Shown in pieces: positions 46,885 to 58,119 of a stretch of 64,000 nt of DNA (positions within the stretch are counted from its first letter, which is position 1; each line of letters begins with the position of its first letter). This DNA comes from Gibbula magus (lineage: Eukaryota; Mollusca; Gastropoda; Trochida; Trochidae), in NCBI GenBank assembly GCA_936450465.1, contig OW388305.1, forward strand, positions 39,069,187 through 39,133,186, in the 5' to 3' direction. The notes beneath the pieces are model-generated. The model did no database searches. It was given only the letters and a program-made list of their open reading frames with translations, and was not told the DNA's origin. A program made the position numbers and the translations under genes.

Positions 46885-48009
46885 TACACATGCATGTAAG
46901 AAATAGTATGTAAGACAATTTGACAAAGAACATTCTTTTAAAATTAACAATTAAAAGTGAAACCATTGTGTTGAAAGCTAGTGCTTAACAAGTCCTTACA
47001 CTGATCAATCTAATGATATTTTTATATATTTGTATGCATATTCTATTAATATATGTACTTTTATTATACCAAAGTTATTAAATTAATAAAAATACTGAGT
47101 TTTCCGTTTTATTTAATGCAAAAAATAGCGGATACTCGGATAGAACTGTCTCTTTAACGCTGAACAAGCGACATTCACATGCAAACAGAAATGTAAACCA
47201 AATGTCTTCTAACACCTTAATCGATTAACACTACACTGTCTACAAAAGGAAACGCCTACCAGATATCTTATCAGATTTCGTAACAACTATAATGAACCGT
47301 TTAGCGATATTAGAGTATTATGAAGTTGCATCATTTCCCCATAATATGTTTACATTTCAGAAGGTGTCATGTCACAAAAGAATGGCGATTGTTGAAATGA
47401 GATAATATAAATTGTTCAGTATTCGATCAGTGCTTCACCAGAAAAACATTTGAAACAAATTAACGAGCAACAACACAGGCACGCATTCGCATTAAAGTGG
47501 TGATGACGCTACAGATGTACGTGGTACATCGGAAACCGGAAACAGTGGTTTTCATGAATGTTATTGACTAGAATCGAACAGTTTTTTAACGATTTCAATG
47601 GACTTTCATATTAATTATTGTTTCAGCAGACTAGCATAACAGCGCCGCTATTAATTATATTGCAGAAATTATCTTTCATTTCAAGTAGGAGTTTATTTTG
47701 GCCAACATTGTAGTTGCACATAGGGTTGTCGAGTATGATGCTTCTTTCGTCAAAAGTTTTGATATATTTAATATCAGAAGACATGAGATTGAGATATTTA
47801 TAAACGCCCGACATCAGTCCTAATTAAATTTCCATGAAAATGTACGCATCAGAATACTGATTTTGTTTGCTGTGATAAACCTTTTTTTTAAAATAGTAAA
47901 TTACGTTGTTTCAAACGTTGGCTTCGTGTATTATCGAATACATGTAGTCAATATCCAAACTTCGCTTTTACATTCATTAAAATGTGGAACTCTAGTTGGT
48001 TCTGAAATA

Positions 48010-49307
48010 CGAGGGGCGTTCAATAAGTGTTGCAACTTCAATATAAAACTAACTCGCGTAATCAATTTTTTACTTTTATTTTTCAATATAGTTACCCTTC
48101 ACCTCAATACACTTATTCCATTTCTCTTTAAGACTTTTGATGCCGCTTTTGTAGAAGTCTTCCGTTTGCCCCCCCCTAACCACGCCTCTGTGGTAGCTTT
48201 GACGTCTTCGTCATCCCGGAAGTGCCTTCCACGTAGGGCGGATTTCAGGTTTCTGAACAGGAAGTAGTCACTGGGGGCTAGGTCTGGGCTGTAGGGTGGG
48301 TGGTTAAGCTGTTCAAATCCACAATCACGTATAGCGGCCTGTGCAACTCTTGACTTGTGGACTGGAGCGTTGTCATGCAAAATCAGAACACCACGTGTCA
48401 ACATTCCACGGCGTTTCTGTCGAATTGTCTTTCGCAATTCTTGCATTAGGTTGGCATAATATTGACCATTCATTGTAATTTTGGTTGGCAAGTAATCAAT
48501 TAATAATATGCCTTTTGCATCCCAAAAGATTGTCGCCATAACCTTGCCAGCTGATGGTTGAGTGCGAAACTTCAGGGGAGGCTGTGAACTCGGGTGCTTC
48601 CATTGCTTGGATTCCAGTTTAGTTTCCGGGTCCCAGTGGTGGATCCAGGTTTCGTCACCTGTCACCAGACGAGACAAAAACCTGGCTTCATCCGCATTAA
48701 ACCGATCCAGGAGCTCCATTCAACTTTCGGTTCTTTTCTGGCGATCTTGTGCTGTGAGGTTTCTGGGTACCCATCTTGCAGATACCGTGGACATACCAAG
48801 ATGGTCATGAATTATTTTTTCAACACTTCCAACTGACATATGGAATTCCAAAGACAGTTCAGAAACTTTAACACGGCGGTCAGCTAAAATTCGTCTTTCG
48901 ATAGCGGCAATAACTTCCGGTCGGTGGACTTCAGATGGCCTGCCTGACCGTGGGTCATCGTCTAAGGACTCCCTGCCCCGCTTGAACTGAAGAGACCAGC
49001 GACAAACTGTTGAAAAGTTAGGAGCATCCTTACCCATCACATTACACATACGATTATGTATTTCTGTAGCTTTGCATCCCTCTTTAGTAAGGAACTTGAT
49101 CACAAAGCGTTGTTCATGTTTGAGAGAATCCATGATTATGGAGACCCCTAGGTCAGCGCAGCTATTATATCTAAATAATTGTTATGTCTAGAAATTTTTT
49201 TGACATGTGTCAATGTTATGTTTTGACTATAGTAACACCTGCTATAAGCTGACACTGTTTATGTAAACACCAACGTCCCGCTTGCAACACTTATTGAACG
49301 CCCCTCG
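48010..49307 (-). mobile_element. mariner transposon
   Basis: 1,298 bp between TA dinucleotides (48,008-48,009 and 49,308-49,309). Terminal inverted repeats begin CGAGGGGCGTTCAATAAGTG on both sides. It carries a transposase on the minus strand. It sits inside the first receptor duplication unit, while the second unit keeps an uninterrupted TA at the matching point (54,702-54,706). Confidence 0.93.
48099..49133 (-). pseudogene. mariner transposase, inactivated
   Basis: Starts with ATG at 49,133. The N-terminal half (to 48,720) has the helix-turn-helix region (QRFVIKFLTKEGCKATEIHN; TVCRWSLQFKRG). After a single in-frame TGA at 48,722-48,720 the same frame continues with TGDETWIHH, the second catalytic aspartate in LILHDNAPVHKS and the third in SPDLAPSDYFLF, spaced 34 residues apart (DD34D). 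Near the end a run of eight G's (48,169-48,176) throws the frame; the usual C-terminus (TEDFYKSGIKSL) continues in a different frame. One nonsense and one frame change make it non-functional as written, but all catalytic residues survive, so it is fairly young. Confidence 0.92.
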
Positions 49308-49309
49308 TA

Positions 49310-50008
49310 TAAGTATGATCGTCAGAATACTTGTTTACTTGTTACCATGGTTTTTCTATCATTGGACAAAACAAGAGTGGCAATGATTTTTTATAACATA
49401 GTATCACTCCATCGATTGTCAGCGTCGTCCATTCAGCAAATCAGAATACATGGAATTGTGAGCACACCCTATACAGAGACGTTAACTCCGGCATCGTGAT
49501 TGTAGCTTCTGATACTGTTTGATCATTAATAGTGGAGATATTTTACTCGTATCCAGTGTGTTAACAATTCTCAGTGTGAATCCCTGTTGGTCTCCAAGGC
49601 ATCTTCAGAGTTCTCTGGCGTCACATTCAACCAACCAACGCTTTTGCTGAACACAGTATGCATTCTTGAGGTTTTAAATTCAAGTGAGTAAATTCACGCT
49701 TAATCTGAAATATATAAATAACAAAGAAAATCGTGGTAGTGGGCTCAGACATTTGTAATTTGATCAATACGTCTAAAGTTACTGTTCTGATTTGATTTTT
49801 GTGTGAACACATGTTCACTTGAACCCCTGAACACTGGTGTTCATAATATCTTTAGAGGTTTGAAGGGACATTTAACTGTTTAACGGATTGCTGAACACTT
49901 TTTGGTATTCTTAAAATCACTGGGAGCGTGCACGACAGTTGTATCTGACTTTTCTACGAAGCTTTCATTTCAAGTGACTTGATTCAAGCTTTATCTCAAA
50001 AGAGAAAA
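49310..50008 (+). promoter_or_regulatory. Upstream region of receptor gene 1, conserved in receptor gene 2
   Basis: Sequence shared with 54,715-55,144, including 'catcgattgtcagcgt', the near-palindrome GTGAACACATGTTCAC (49,802; also about 54,943), 'tgaacccctga' and 'ttggtattcttaaaatca'. No TATA box is conspicuous. The conserved block is the best place to look for receptor promoter elements. Confidence 0.4.
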
Positions 50009-50923
50009 ATGGACCTAAGTAATCAACAGCTAATGGTGATTTTAGGCATAGGAATTTCTTGCGATCTGACCAACATCATTGGAAATGTCGTTATTACTCT
50101 TATTATCTTCAAGGATAACAGATTCAAATCAACACCCGCCAAACTTTTGGTGAACCAAGCGATTGCTGATGCAAGTGTTGGGATTGTGTCTCTTATATAT
50201 ATGATATTTATATCATTTAACTCGGAAACGGATACAGTGGTAACATCATTACGAACATGTGTATTTATTTTCTACTGTGAGTCCATGCAAACCCTGGGAG
50301 CACAATCATTGACTTTATGGTTTGCTATATGCTATCCAGTCAAATTCAAGATTCATAATACTAAAGAAAAGATATATGGCTTCATCGCTGGATCCTGGCT
50401 CTTAAACCTCGCCGTTGCTCTGCTTCTTACAGTCGCTGATGAGTCCTACGTCCACAACTATCACTTTCTCTTCAGTTTCCATCGACACTCTTTGTCTGGC
50501 ATGTGGTACGAGATCCTCCGCTTTCTGATGATGTTCCTGGCACCAATGATAGGCGTCGTTGCTTTCATCAAAGTGAGGATGTACAAGCACCAAACTGTCG
50601 GTTCATCGTTTCAGTTGTCTGCAGCAACAAAGCAACTCGTGGATCAATCCCTAAGCATCCTCCTCGTCTCTTCAATATACCTTCTGGCATTTCTGATTCA
50701 GATTCTTGGCGACAACCTCATTCCATCAACGACTGATTACGTGTATCTGATCTTCGTGATGACCTACGTTGTATATCTGCATCTTATTCTGAAGTTGCCT
50801 ATGTTCCTGTTACTCTTCAAGAACTACCGTAAAATGGCGAGACGTATCTGTTGCACACGGGGACATCGTGTAGATGTCCAACCTGCTGGTGACCGTGTCA
50901 GAACAGTCCCCACTTCGACCTGA
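50009..50923 (+). CDS. Divergent rhodopsin-like G-protein-coupled receptor, copy 1
   Basis: 304 residues, single exon. ATG at 50,009 was chosen over the upstream TTG because both copies align from here. Seven hydrophobic segments lie at about 8-34, 46-70, 83-108, 121-142, 166-190, 212-234 and 243-268. Family landmarks present: N26 in TM1 (IIGNVV), D54 in TM2 (NQAIADA), C84 at the top of TM3, AICYP after TM3, W130 in TM4, P179 in TM5, and an amphipathic helix 8 (KNYRKMARRICC) with a cysteine pair. Missing landmarks: the DRY box is TLW (102-104), the TM6 CWxP proline is absent, TM7 NPxxY reads KLPMF, and the second extracellular loop has no cysteine for the usual disulfide. Ligand unknown. A plasma-membrane sensory or peptide receptor of a lineage-specific expansion is plausible inference. 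Confidence 0.85.
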   Translation: MDLSNQQLMVILGIGISCDLTNIIGNVVITLIIFKDNRFKSTPAKLLVNQAIADASVGIVSLIYMIFISFNSETDTVVTSLRTCVFIFYCESMQTLGAQSLTLWFAICYPVKFKIHNTKEKIYGFIAGSWLLNLAVALLLTVADESYVHNYHFLFSFHRHSLSGMWYEILRFLMMFLAPMIGVVAFIKVRMYKHQTVGSSFQLSAATKQLVDQSLSILLVSSIYLLAFLIQILGDNLIPSTTDYVYLIFVMTYVVYLHLILKLPMFLLLFKNYRKMARRICCTRGHRVDVQPAGDRVRTVPTST

Positions 50924-51450
50924 ATCTACATATCCGTCGGTGAGCTGCCAACACGTGCTACATTCCGGTACAGCAACGCAGACTATGTTTGACAAATAAC
51001 TATGACTGACCAGTGACATCCAGTGCATCTTGACCAGTGTAATACGGCTTGACCCAAGGAGCTCAGACCAGCGTGACCTCCTTTGTGACCACAGGCAGGT
51101 ATGATTGCTGCATCTCTGACGTGATCAGTTGAACTGAATTTGATATCATTAGGTGAACTTGTTTTGTTGTTATTTAACTCGTACATCTATTTCTTTGCTT
51201 ACTAATTGTAATTAACTCATTTTCATTCTCACATTTCTTGCTATGATTCACTGACATAAATGATTCGGTAGTGCAAAACCGTGAGTGTTTAAGTTGATGT
51301 GTGTCTCAGTATAAGTTACGAACATTACAAGTTTCAAATGTTCTTGTTAAAGCAAAATGTTTAAGGTTGTTCATGCAATGGTGTAATGATGTAGTGTGAT
51401 GTACCATATTTCTGTGTAAAAAGGTCAAAATGCATTCGTGGGCAAACTAG

Positions 51451-51456
51451 AATAAA
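51451..51456 (+). terminator. Candidate polyadenylation signal of receptor gene 1
   Basis: AATAAA about 530 nt after the stop, in 'ctagaataaaatcaaa', conserved at 56,598-56,603 downstream of copy 2. Another AATAAA follows at about 51,742. Confidence 0.45.
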
Positions 51457-51934
51457 ATCAAACAAACGACAAAAGCGAATTCACATCTGTATTCTTTCAT
51501 AGCTTCAGTCCATTGATTTATTTGCCCAGTGGCCCCACAATAGGCTGGTTTAGGCAGCACACGTCCTCTGCACTTGGACAAGCAAGTCGTTGATCCATGT
51601 TATCCACAAAAGGTCAAGGCCGCCAGGGAACACGACCCTCCGTTAGATTCACAGTCGGCCTTCGCGCTCATTTCTGAAACCAAGTAGTATGTCGTATAAT
51701 TCTTTTTAATTATTTTGTTTATATTTATAAGCAGGAGAGAAATAAACCTTACTGTATTTTGTCACCTTTCCTGTGCTGGCACCTGAACGTCATACCATGC
51801 ACTGCTACACTAACGCATAAGAGGTAACGAATGAACCAAGGCCTAAATTAGCCAGTGTTCTTATGAATTATGACTTACGACGGTGGTCAGGTTTGTCTAA
51901 AAACTGTTTGGAATATTAACGTTTGTAAAAGACA

Positions 51935-53110
51935 TTTTTCTGGGCGCATGGCATCTGCAATATGCAAACTCCACTAAGGCTCATCATACCAAACAAATCC
52001 TCTCCAAACCCCTAACCAAACAAAAAATCTATTGCAAAAACATAAACATCGATGGGCCAATTATTAAGCTCCAACCGGGGCACACTAATTTAAATTCCCA
52101 TCTCCATAACGCAAAATTAACAGCATCCCCAGCATGCCCACACTGTCCACAAGCAGAAACAATACACCACATTCTTTCAGAGTGCCCACAGTAAGCGGCC
52201 CTCAGCCAAATACTAAACCTAACCGTAAGAGCCAACAACATCCAAACCCAAAATATCTATCTTATCCTAAAAAACAAAAATAACCAAAGTACCTTCCAAG
52301 CGGTTGACATCGTCTTTTGCTGGCTTCCTAGCCATATGGGTATTAGAGGCAATAGCAAAGCTGATTCAGTAGCTAAATCATCATTTAACCTCAAACTTAT
52401 TTCCCCAACTAAAGTTCCATACACAGATTCAAAACCAGCTATTAATCATACATTAAACAATCTTGGAAGTCCCAATGGGACCAACAACATCATTACAAAC
52501 TTCACACTATCCAACCTCATTTAGGCCAAAAATCTCTATCCTCTTTTACCCGACAGGAAGCCTGTGTCCTACGACGATGTCGTATTGGACACTCATTTAA
52601 CCCACTCATATCTTTTAAAGGGGGAAGGTCCCCCGACGTGTATCCCCTGTCAGTGTCCTTTCACAGTAAAACACATTTTGTGTGAGTGTTGGGACACTGC
52701 ACATATCAGGGAAACTTTTTACCCCAATATTTCAATTGCTCAAATTTTTAGTCACTTCGGTGAACATAGAATTTTTGACTTCTTAAAGGCAGTTAACCTT
52801 TTTGATAAATTATAATTTTTATATATTCTATATCAGCTTTTAACAAAATTGTGATAAGTTGCTGGTGTTTTTTTTGTGATAAGTTGCTTCGTGTCGTTCT
52901 TGTATGCTTTTGCTATTATTTTTAATATCTAATTTAATCAAATTTCTCGCCGCTAATGGATGCAATATTGCCCAAGTGGCGTTAAACAATAACTCACTCA
53001 CTCACTCCAAGCGGTTGGCAGATTCGGGACTTCTGGAACGAATCTAAACCAACAGAATAATAAACCATCCAAACTTAACAATTATACTCTTCCCCTCCTC
53101 CCCCTTCCCC
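51935..53110 (+). mobile_element. LINE 3'-end remnant, interrupted by a second LINE
   Basis: Reads WHLQYANSTKAHHTKQIL, then ASPACPHCPQAETIHHIL and SECPQ with a TAA, then AALSQILNLTVRANNIQ to STFQAV at 52,306. The frame resumes after the inserted LINE at 53,018. The cysteine/histidine box is typical of the C-terminal end of non-LTR polyproteins. Nothing of this is present in the matching part of the second receptor unit. Confidence 0.6.
52307..53006 (+). mobile_element. 5'-truncated LINE inserted into the older LINE, with target-site duplication
   Basis: Flanked by 'ccaagcggttg' at 52,296-52,306 and 53,007-53,017. It reads the end of an RNase H domain (FCWLPSHMGIRGNSKADSVA), then SYDDVVLDTHLTHSYLLKGE and a knuckle (PPTCIPCQCPFTVKHILCEC), with a stop after NLFDKL at 52,815. 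This is the I/jockey-type polyprotein end; one TAG (52,522-52,524) breaks the frame. The 3' end 'agtggcgttaaacaataact' plus CACT repeats is molluscan in type. Confidence 0.82.
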
Positions 53111-53312
53111 TTCCCACCCCTGGCTTAACCTAACCTAGGCACTATTCCAAATCTCAAAATTTCAAAATTTTCCTCCAAACCTTTCGGCCTTGGCATCAAA
53201 ATTATCCAATTTCGGAACAATTCGGAACTTTATTAAAGGTGACCCGAGTGAGAGAACAGCTCCGCTGAAAATCGCTCGTTAAATCTCCGTACTCATCACC
53301 ATCTCTTCCATA

Positions 53313-53410
53313 TGCTTGATAACAATATAAGGATCTATACCGAAACGTCGCTATTGTGAAATAAAGATGTTGAACATCCATAAATTCCTTGTCTCTCTAT
53401 TACACCAACT
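53313..53410 (+). repeat. Penelope/retrozyme-like repeat end
   Basis: 'gcttgataacaatataagga', 'tctataccgaaacgtcgcta' and 'gtgaaataaagatgttgaac' correspond to one arm and flank of 15,225-15,330. The CTGATGA box is degraded to TTGATAA. Confidence 0.5.
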
Positions 53411-54234
53411 TCTAGAATGCCCCTCAAACAGTTTAGCCCAGTAAAGTTAAGGTCAAATCTTAAATTAGCCAGTGATGGAGATTGGCGAGTGTTATGCCGT
53501 GCAGAGGAAGTTAGGCGTGGTTGTGCTGAAATCTGAAAATGGAGTCTCCTGTTGTGGAAGATCAGTCCTCGTACCCTACGGCTGTCAGTTTTGTTGACTT
53601 ACCATTAATTAACATGACTTTCTCGACATTGATCTGAGAAATAAGATATGCTTATAACACCGGCGGAAAGGCTTATTAAATCTGACAAAAGCCCTAAGAC
53701 CCAACATGTGCTTAATGAGAGATACGTTCATTAGCAACACTCATGTACGGATGGTATCATTATGCTTTAGTTTGTCATGTTTATGTCCAGTTCTTGTGTG
53801 GTTGTTATTATATGTATGTACTGGAGAGGTATTAACATAAGCCACATTTGCTTGTTTACCGAACCAGATTCTCTATGAATAAAAATATGTTTAAATCAGA
53901 GAATAGTTTTCATGTTCTTCCAGGATCATATATTCTGTTAATTAAAGCTTCGTCTTAATGACAATGAACTCCATAGATAAATTAAATTAAAGATCTTAGC
54001 TTTGTTGAAAATATGTGTCCAGTTCTCGACGTAGCATGATGAAATAGTAGAAACATGCACTGTGACTTACAAAAATACTCAAAATATAAAATTTCCTTTG
54101 TAAAGTAAAAGTGTTGATTGATCAAATATCAGTTTTAAAAAAAAATCATATAATAATTTCAGAGTGCATCTCACCTGAAGGCTCTACACAAAGTTCAGGA
54201 ATAAGTAAACAAAGTATTGTCTTCATTTCACTTC

Positions 54235-54660
54235 ATCATACACTCACGAACAAAAGAAACGTCACCATACCAAAACAAACTATGTCAATCAACAAGTGAT
54301 CAATACAAATGAAACCGGGTTACATCATGTCTTCACATGCGAACTAAACTAAATTTTAATTTTTGAAACAGTATCTATTCATACTTTTTACAAGCACACG
54401 GTTTAAAATTCGTCATTTTGGAATCTCCTTAACTAGACTAGATAGGACAGTCAAAAAGCAATGTTTGGCTTGTTGAATGACGTTCTACAGTTATGATGCG
54501 TCAACAAATTAAATTTCTTTAATTAATTAAATGTGTACGTTATAATTCATTTTAACTTAACTGCCAAATATAACACAGGTATTGTTTGCTGTCATGAAGC
54601 GTTTCCCTGTTAAACATTGATAACACTATTTATCTAATAGTTACATATCCAAAATGCATA
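54235..54660. repeat. CAAAAGAAACG-ended element, copy between receptor units
   Basis: Starts 'cgaacaaaagaaacgtcacc' and matches 63,418-63,780 almost throughout and 34,925-35,300 more loosely. The right terminal repeat is not evident. Confidence 0.6.
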
Positions 54661-55144
54661 CTTACATTTTCATTTGAGATTCTTGTTGCCCTCGAAATAT
54701 AAGTAAGTTTTGCCAGAACCTTGTTTACTTGTTTCCATGGTTTTGTTAGAATAGGAAGATAAGAGGGTGATAATTACTTTCATAACATAGCATCGCTTTA
54801 TCGATTGTCAGCGTTAGCCATTCAACAGACAGGGAATTGTTAGCACACATATAAAGAGAAAGTTAAACCTATAATCATGGTAGTGGGCTCAGACACTGGT
54901 TTGATCATTACATCTAAAGTTACTTTTCTGATTTGTTTTGTGTGTGAACACATGTTCACTTGAACCCCTGAAGACTGGTGTTCATGTTATCTTCAGAGCT
55001 CTGACGTAAAATTTAACTGTTCAACGGATTGCTGACCACTTTTGGTATTCTTAAAATCATTGGGAGTATACACGACAGCTTATCTGACTTTTCCTGCAAG
55101 GTTAAATTCAAGTGACTTTATTCACGCTTCATCTCAATATAAAA

Positions 55145-56059
55145 ATGTACCTAAGTAACCAGCAGCTGATGGTGATTTTAGGTATAGCATTTCCATGCGA
55201 CCTGGCCAACATCATTGGGAATATCGTAATTACTCTTATTATCTTCAAGGACAACAGATTCAAATCAATGCCCGCCAAACTATTGGTGAATCAAGCCATT
55301 GCCGATGCATGTGTTGGGATTGTGTCTATAATATATCTCATATTTTTATTATTCAACTCGGAAACGGATACAGTGGAAACGACTTTGCGAACATGTTTAT
55401 TCATTTTCTACTGTGAGTCAATGCAAACCCTGGGAGCACAATCATTGACTTTATGGTTTGCTATATGCTATCCAGTCAAATTCAAGATTCATAATACCAA
55501 AAAAAAGATATATGGCTTCATCGCTGGATCCTGGCTCTTAAACATCGCCGTTGCTCTGCTTCTTACAGTCGCTGATGAGTCCTACATCCACAGCTATCAC
55601 TTCCTCTTCAGCTTCCATCGACACTCTTTGTCTGGCATGTGGTACGAGATCCTCCGCTTTCTGATGATGTTCCTCGCACCAATGATAGGCGTCATTGCAT
55701 TCATCAAAGTGAGGATGTACAAGCACCAAACTGCCGGTTCATCGTTTCAGTTGTCAGCGGCAACAAAGCAACTCGTGGATCAATCCCTAAGCATCCTCTT
55801 CGTCTCTTCAATATACCTTCTGGCATTTCTGATTCAGATTCTTGGCGACAACCTCATTCCACCAACGGCTGATAACGTGTATCTGATCTTCGTGATGACC
55901 TACGTTGTTTATCTGCATCTTATTCTGAAGTTGCCTATGTTCCTGTTACTCTTCAAGAACTACCGTAAAGTGGCGAGACGTATCTGTTGCACACGGGGAC
56001 ATCGTGTAGATGTCCAACCTGCTGGTGACCGTGTCAGAACATTCCCCACTTCGACCTGA
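55145..56059 (+). CDS. Divergent rhodopsin-like G-protein-coupled receptor, copy 2
   Basis: 304 residues, single exon, with the same landmarks and the same missing motifs as copy 1 (TLW for DRY, no TM6 proline, KLPMF in TM7). By eye about 27 substitutions separate the two proteins, and most (about 17) fall before residue 86. From TM3 to the end, and through several hundred bases of 3' flank, the copies are nearly identical. Both frames are open, so both may be functional. They are direct tandem duplicates about 5.1 kb apart. Confidence 0.85.
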   Translation: MYLSNQQLMVILGIAFPCDLANIIGNIVITLIIFKDNRFKSMPAKLLVNQAIADACVGIVSIIYLIFLLFNSETDTVETTLRTCLFIFYCESMQTLGAQSLTLWFAICYPVKFKIHNTKKKIYGFIAGSWLLNIAVALLLTVADESYIHSYHFLFSFHRHSLSGMWYEILRFLMMFLAPMIGVIAFIKVRMYKHQTAGSSFQLSAATKQLVDQSLSILFVSSIYLLAFLIQILGDNLIPPTADNVYLIFVMTYVVYLHLILKLPMFLLLFKNYRKVARRICCTRGHRVDVQPAGDRVRTFPTST

Positions 56060-56597
56060 ATCTACATATCCGTCGGTGAGCTGCCAACACGTGCTACATT
56101 CCGGTACAGAAACGCATACTATGTTTGACAAATAACTATGACTGACCAGTGACATCCAGTGCATCTTGACCAGTGTAATACGACTTGACCCAAGGAGCTC
56201 AGATCAGCGTAACCTCCTTTGTGACCACAGGCAGGTATGATTGCTGCATCTCTGACGTGATCAGTTGAACTGAATTTGATATCATTAGGTGAACTTGTTT
56301 TGTTGTTATTTAACTCGTACATCTATTTCTTTGCTTACTAATTGTCATTAACTCATTTTCATTCTCACATTTCTTGCTATGATTCACTGACATAAATGAT
56401 TCGGTAGTGCAAAACCGTGAGTGTTTATGTTGATGTGTGTCTCAGTATAAGTTACGAACATTACAAGTTTCAAATGTTCTCGTTAAAACAAAATGTTTAA
56501 GGTTGTTCATGTATTGGTGTAATGAGAAACCCTTCATGTAGTGTGAAGTACCATATTTCTGTGTAAAACGGTCAAAATTCATTCGTGGGCAAACTAG

Positions 56598-56603
56598 AAT
56601 AAA
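56598..56603 (+). terminator. Candidate polyadenylation signal of receptor gene 2
   Basis: AATAAA at the same place relative to the stop as in copy 1. Confidence 0.45.
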
Positions 56604-57450
56604 ATCAAACAAACGACAAAGCGAATTCACATCTGTATTCATTCTTTCAGTCCATTGATTTATTTGCCCAGTGGCCCCACAATAGGGTGGTTTAGGCAGC
56701 ACACGTCCTCTGCACTTGGACAAGCAAGGCGTTGATCCATGTATCTACAGAAGGTCAAGGCCGCCACGGAACACGACCCTCCGTTAGATTCACAGTCGGC
56801 CTTCGCGCTCATTTCTGAAACCAAGTAGTATGTCGTATAATTCTTTTTAATTCATTTGTTTATATTTATAAACAGGGGAGAAATAAAGCCTTACCGTATT
56901 TTGTCACCTTTCCTGTGCTGGCACCTGAACATCATATCTTGCGCTGCTACAATAACGCATAAGAGGTAACGAATGAACCAAGGCCTAAGTTTGCCAGTGT
57001 CATTATGAATTATGACTTCAACGGTGGTCAGATTTGTCTTGATATAGAAATCAATTTCAATCTCCGAATCTCAATCCAAACAATATGTTTCTGTCCAGTG
57101 ATCAAGAGGAAGGGTCAACTGCTGACTCTCTCCTCCTCTACAGAAATTAACTTCACAAATGTTAGGGTCAAGAGCTTGACATATGATATCTTTATTTTTT
57201 CCGATTGCACTATCACGCAAGGGGTAACATTATATGACATTTGATTAAAATGATGTACACATGTTTTTCAAAGTAATATCCCTTATGTTCATACAGGAAT
57301 GTAGGCATCCGGTAATAGTCAGTCATGATTGTTAAAATCACACAGAAAAAAATTATTTCGAAAATGTAACCATGTTCGAAGGCATTTAGAAACGAATCTG
57401 ATCTTCTGTATCACGGCGATGTTTCAATTTATCCTGCAAGGCATTATTCC

Positions 57451-57607
57451 TCCCCATCACTGGCTAATTCAAGCCTTGTCGCATTTTCATAACTTTCCTG
57501 TGCTAGTGTAATGGTGCGCTGTACCTAAACTTCAAAGTGCGATCTGTTATGCTAGCCCAAGAAAGTTAATGAAATTCGGCAAACCTTTAATTAGCCAGTG
57601 ATGCAGT
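57451..57607. repeat. Inverted-repeat element, AATTAGCCAGTGATGG family
   Basis: Ends 'ccatcactggctaattcaag' and 'ttaattagccagtgatgc'; about 155 bp. Same family as 29,980-30,128. Confidence 0.65.
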
Positions 57608-58119
57608 AAAAGTTGGGCGTGGTTGTGCTGGAGTGTCCTGTTGTGAAACAGCGAACGTTGTAACCTGCGACTGTCACTTTTGTTTACTTACCATTAATTA
57701 ACACGACTTTCACGACATTGATGTGAGAAATAAGATATGATATTATCACAGGCAGAAATGCTTATTAAAGTGTCCAAAATGTGCTTAATGAGATATTAGT
57801 TTCCATATTCTCTCAGGATAATTAACCCTGCTTTTTCTGGATAACAATGAATTCCATAGCAAAATTAAATTAAAGATCATGGAGTTTTAAAAAAATATAT
57901 TATTTCTGTTTTTGACTTAGCATGATGAAATAGTAAAAACAAGCACGATGACTCACAAAAATAGTCAACATATCAAATTTCTTAGTGAAAGCGTTGATAG
58001 ATCAAAATATCAGTTTTAAAAAGAAAATATTCATATAATAACTTCAAAGTGTATCTCACCAGAAGGCTCTACACAAAGAGCAACAATAAGCAAACAAAGT
58101 ACTGTCTTCATTTCAGGTT

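Larger units (their letters stand above)
29864..47850. other. Long gene-poor interval, repeats only
   Basis: I find no supportable host exon. Recognisable content: MITE-like elements at 29,980-30,128, 31,620-31,905, 33,790-34,133, 37,060-37,420, 45,392-45,755 and 46,342-46,692; a SINE-like sequence at 34,290-34,545; CAAAAGAAACG-ended elements at 33,508-33,690, 34,925-35,492, 36,224-36,752 and 42,142-45,205; and a LINE remnant at 39,013-39,785. Stretches 30,400-31,130, 31,910-33,190, 37,770-38,950, 39,900-40,560 and 46,900-47,850 show nothing recognisable. Confidence 0.45.

Noticed and set aside
48562..48836. Plus-strand ORFs over the mariner transposase
   Set aside because: Antisense shadows of the transposase.
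50402..51186. Minus-strand and alternate-frame ORFs over the receptors and their 3' flanks, repeated at 55,538-56,322
   Set aside because: They are duplicated only because the receptor unit is duplicated; the receptor frame has the membrane-segment pattern and conserved residues.
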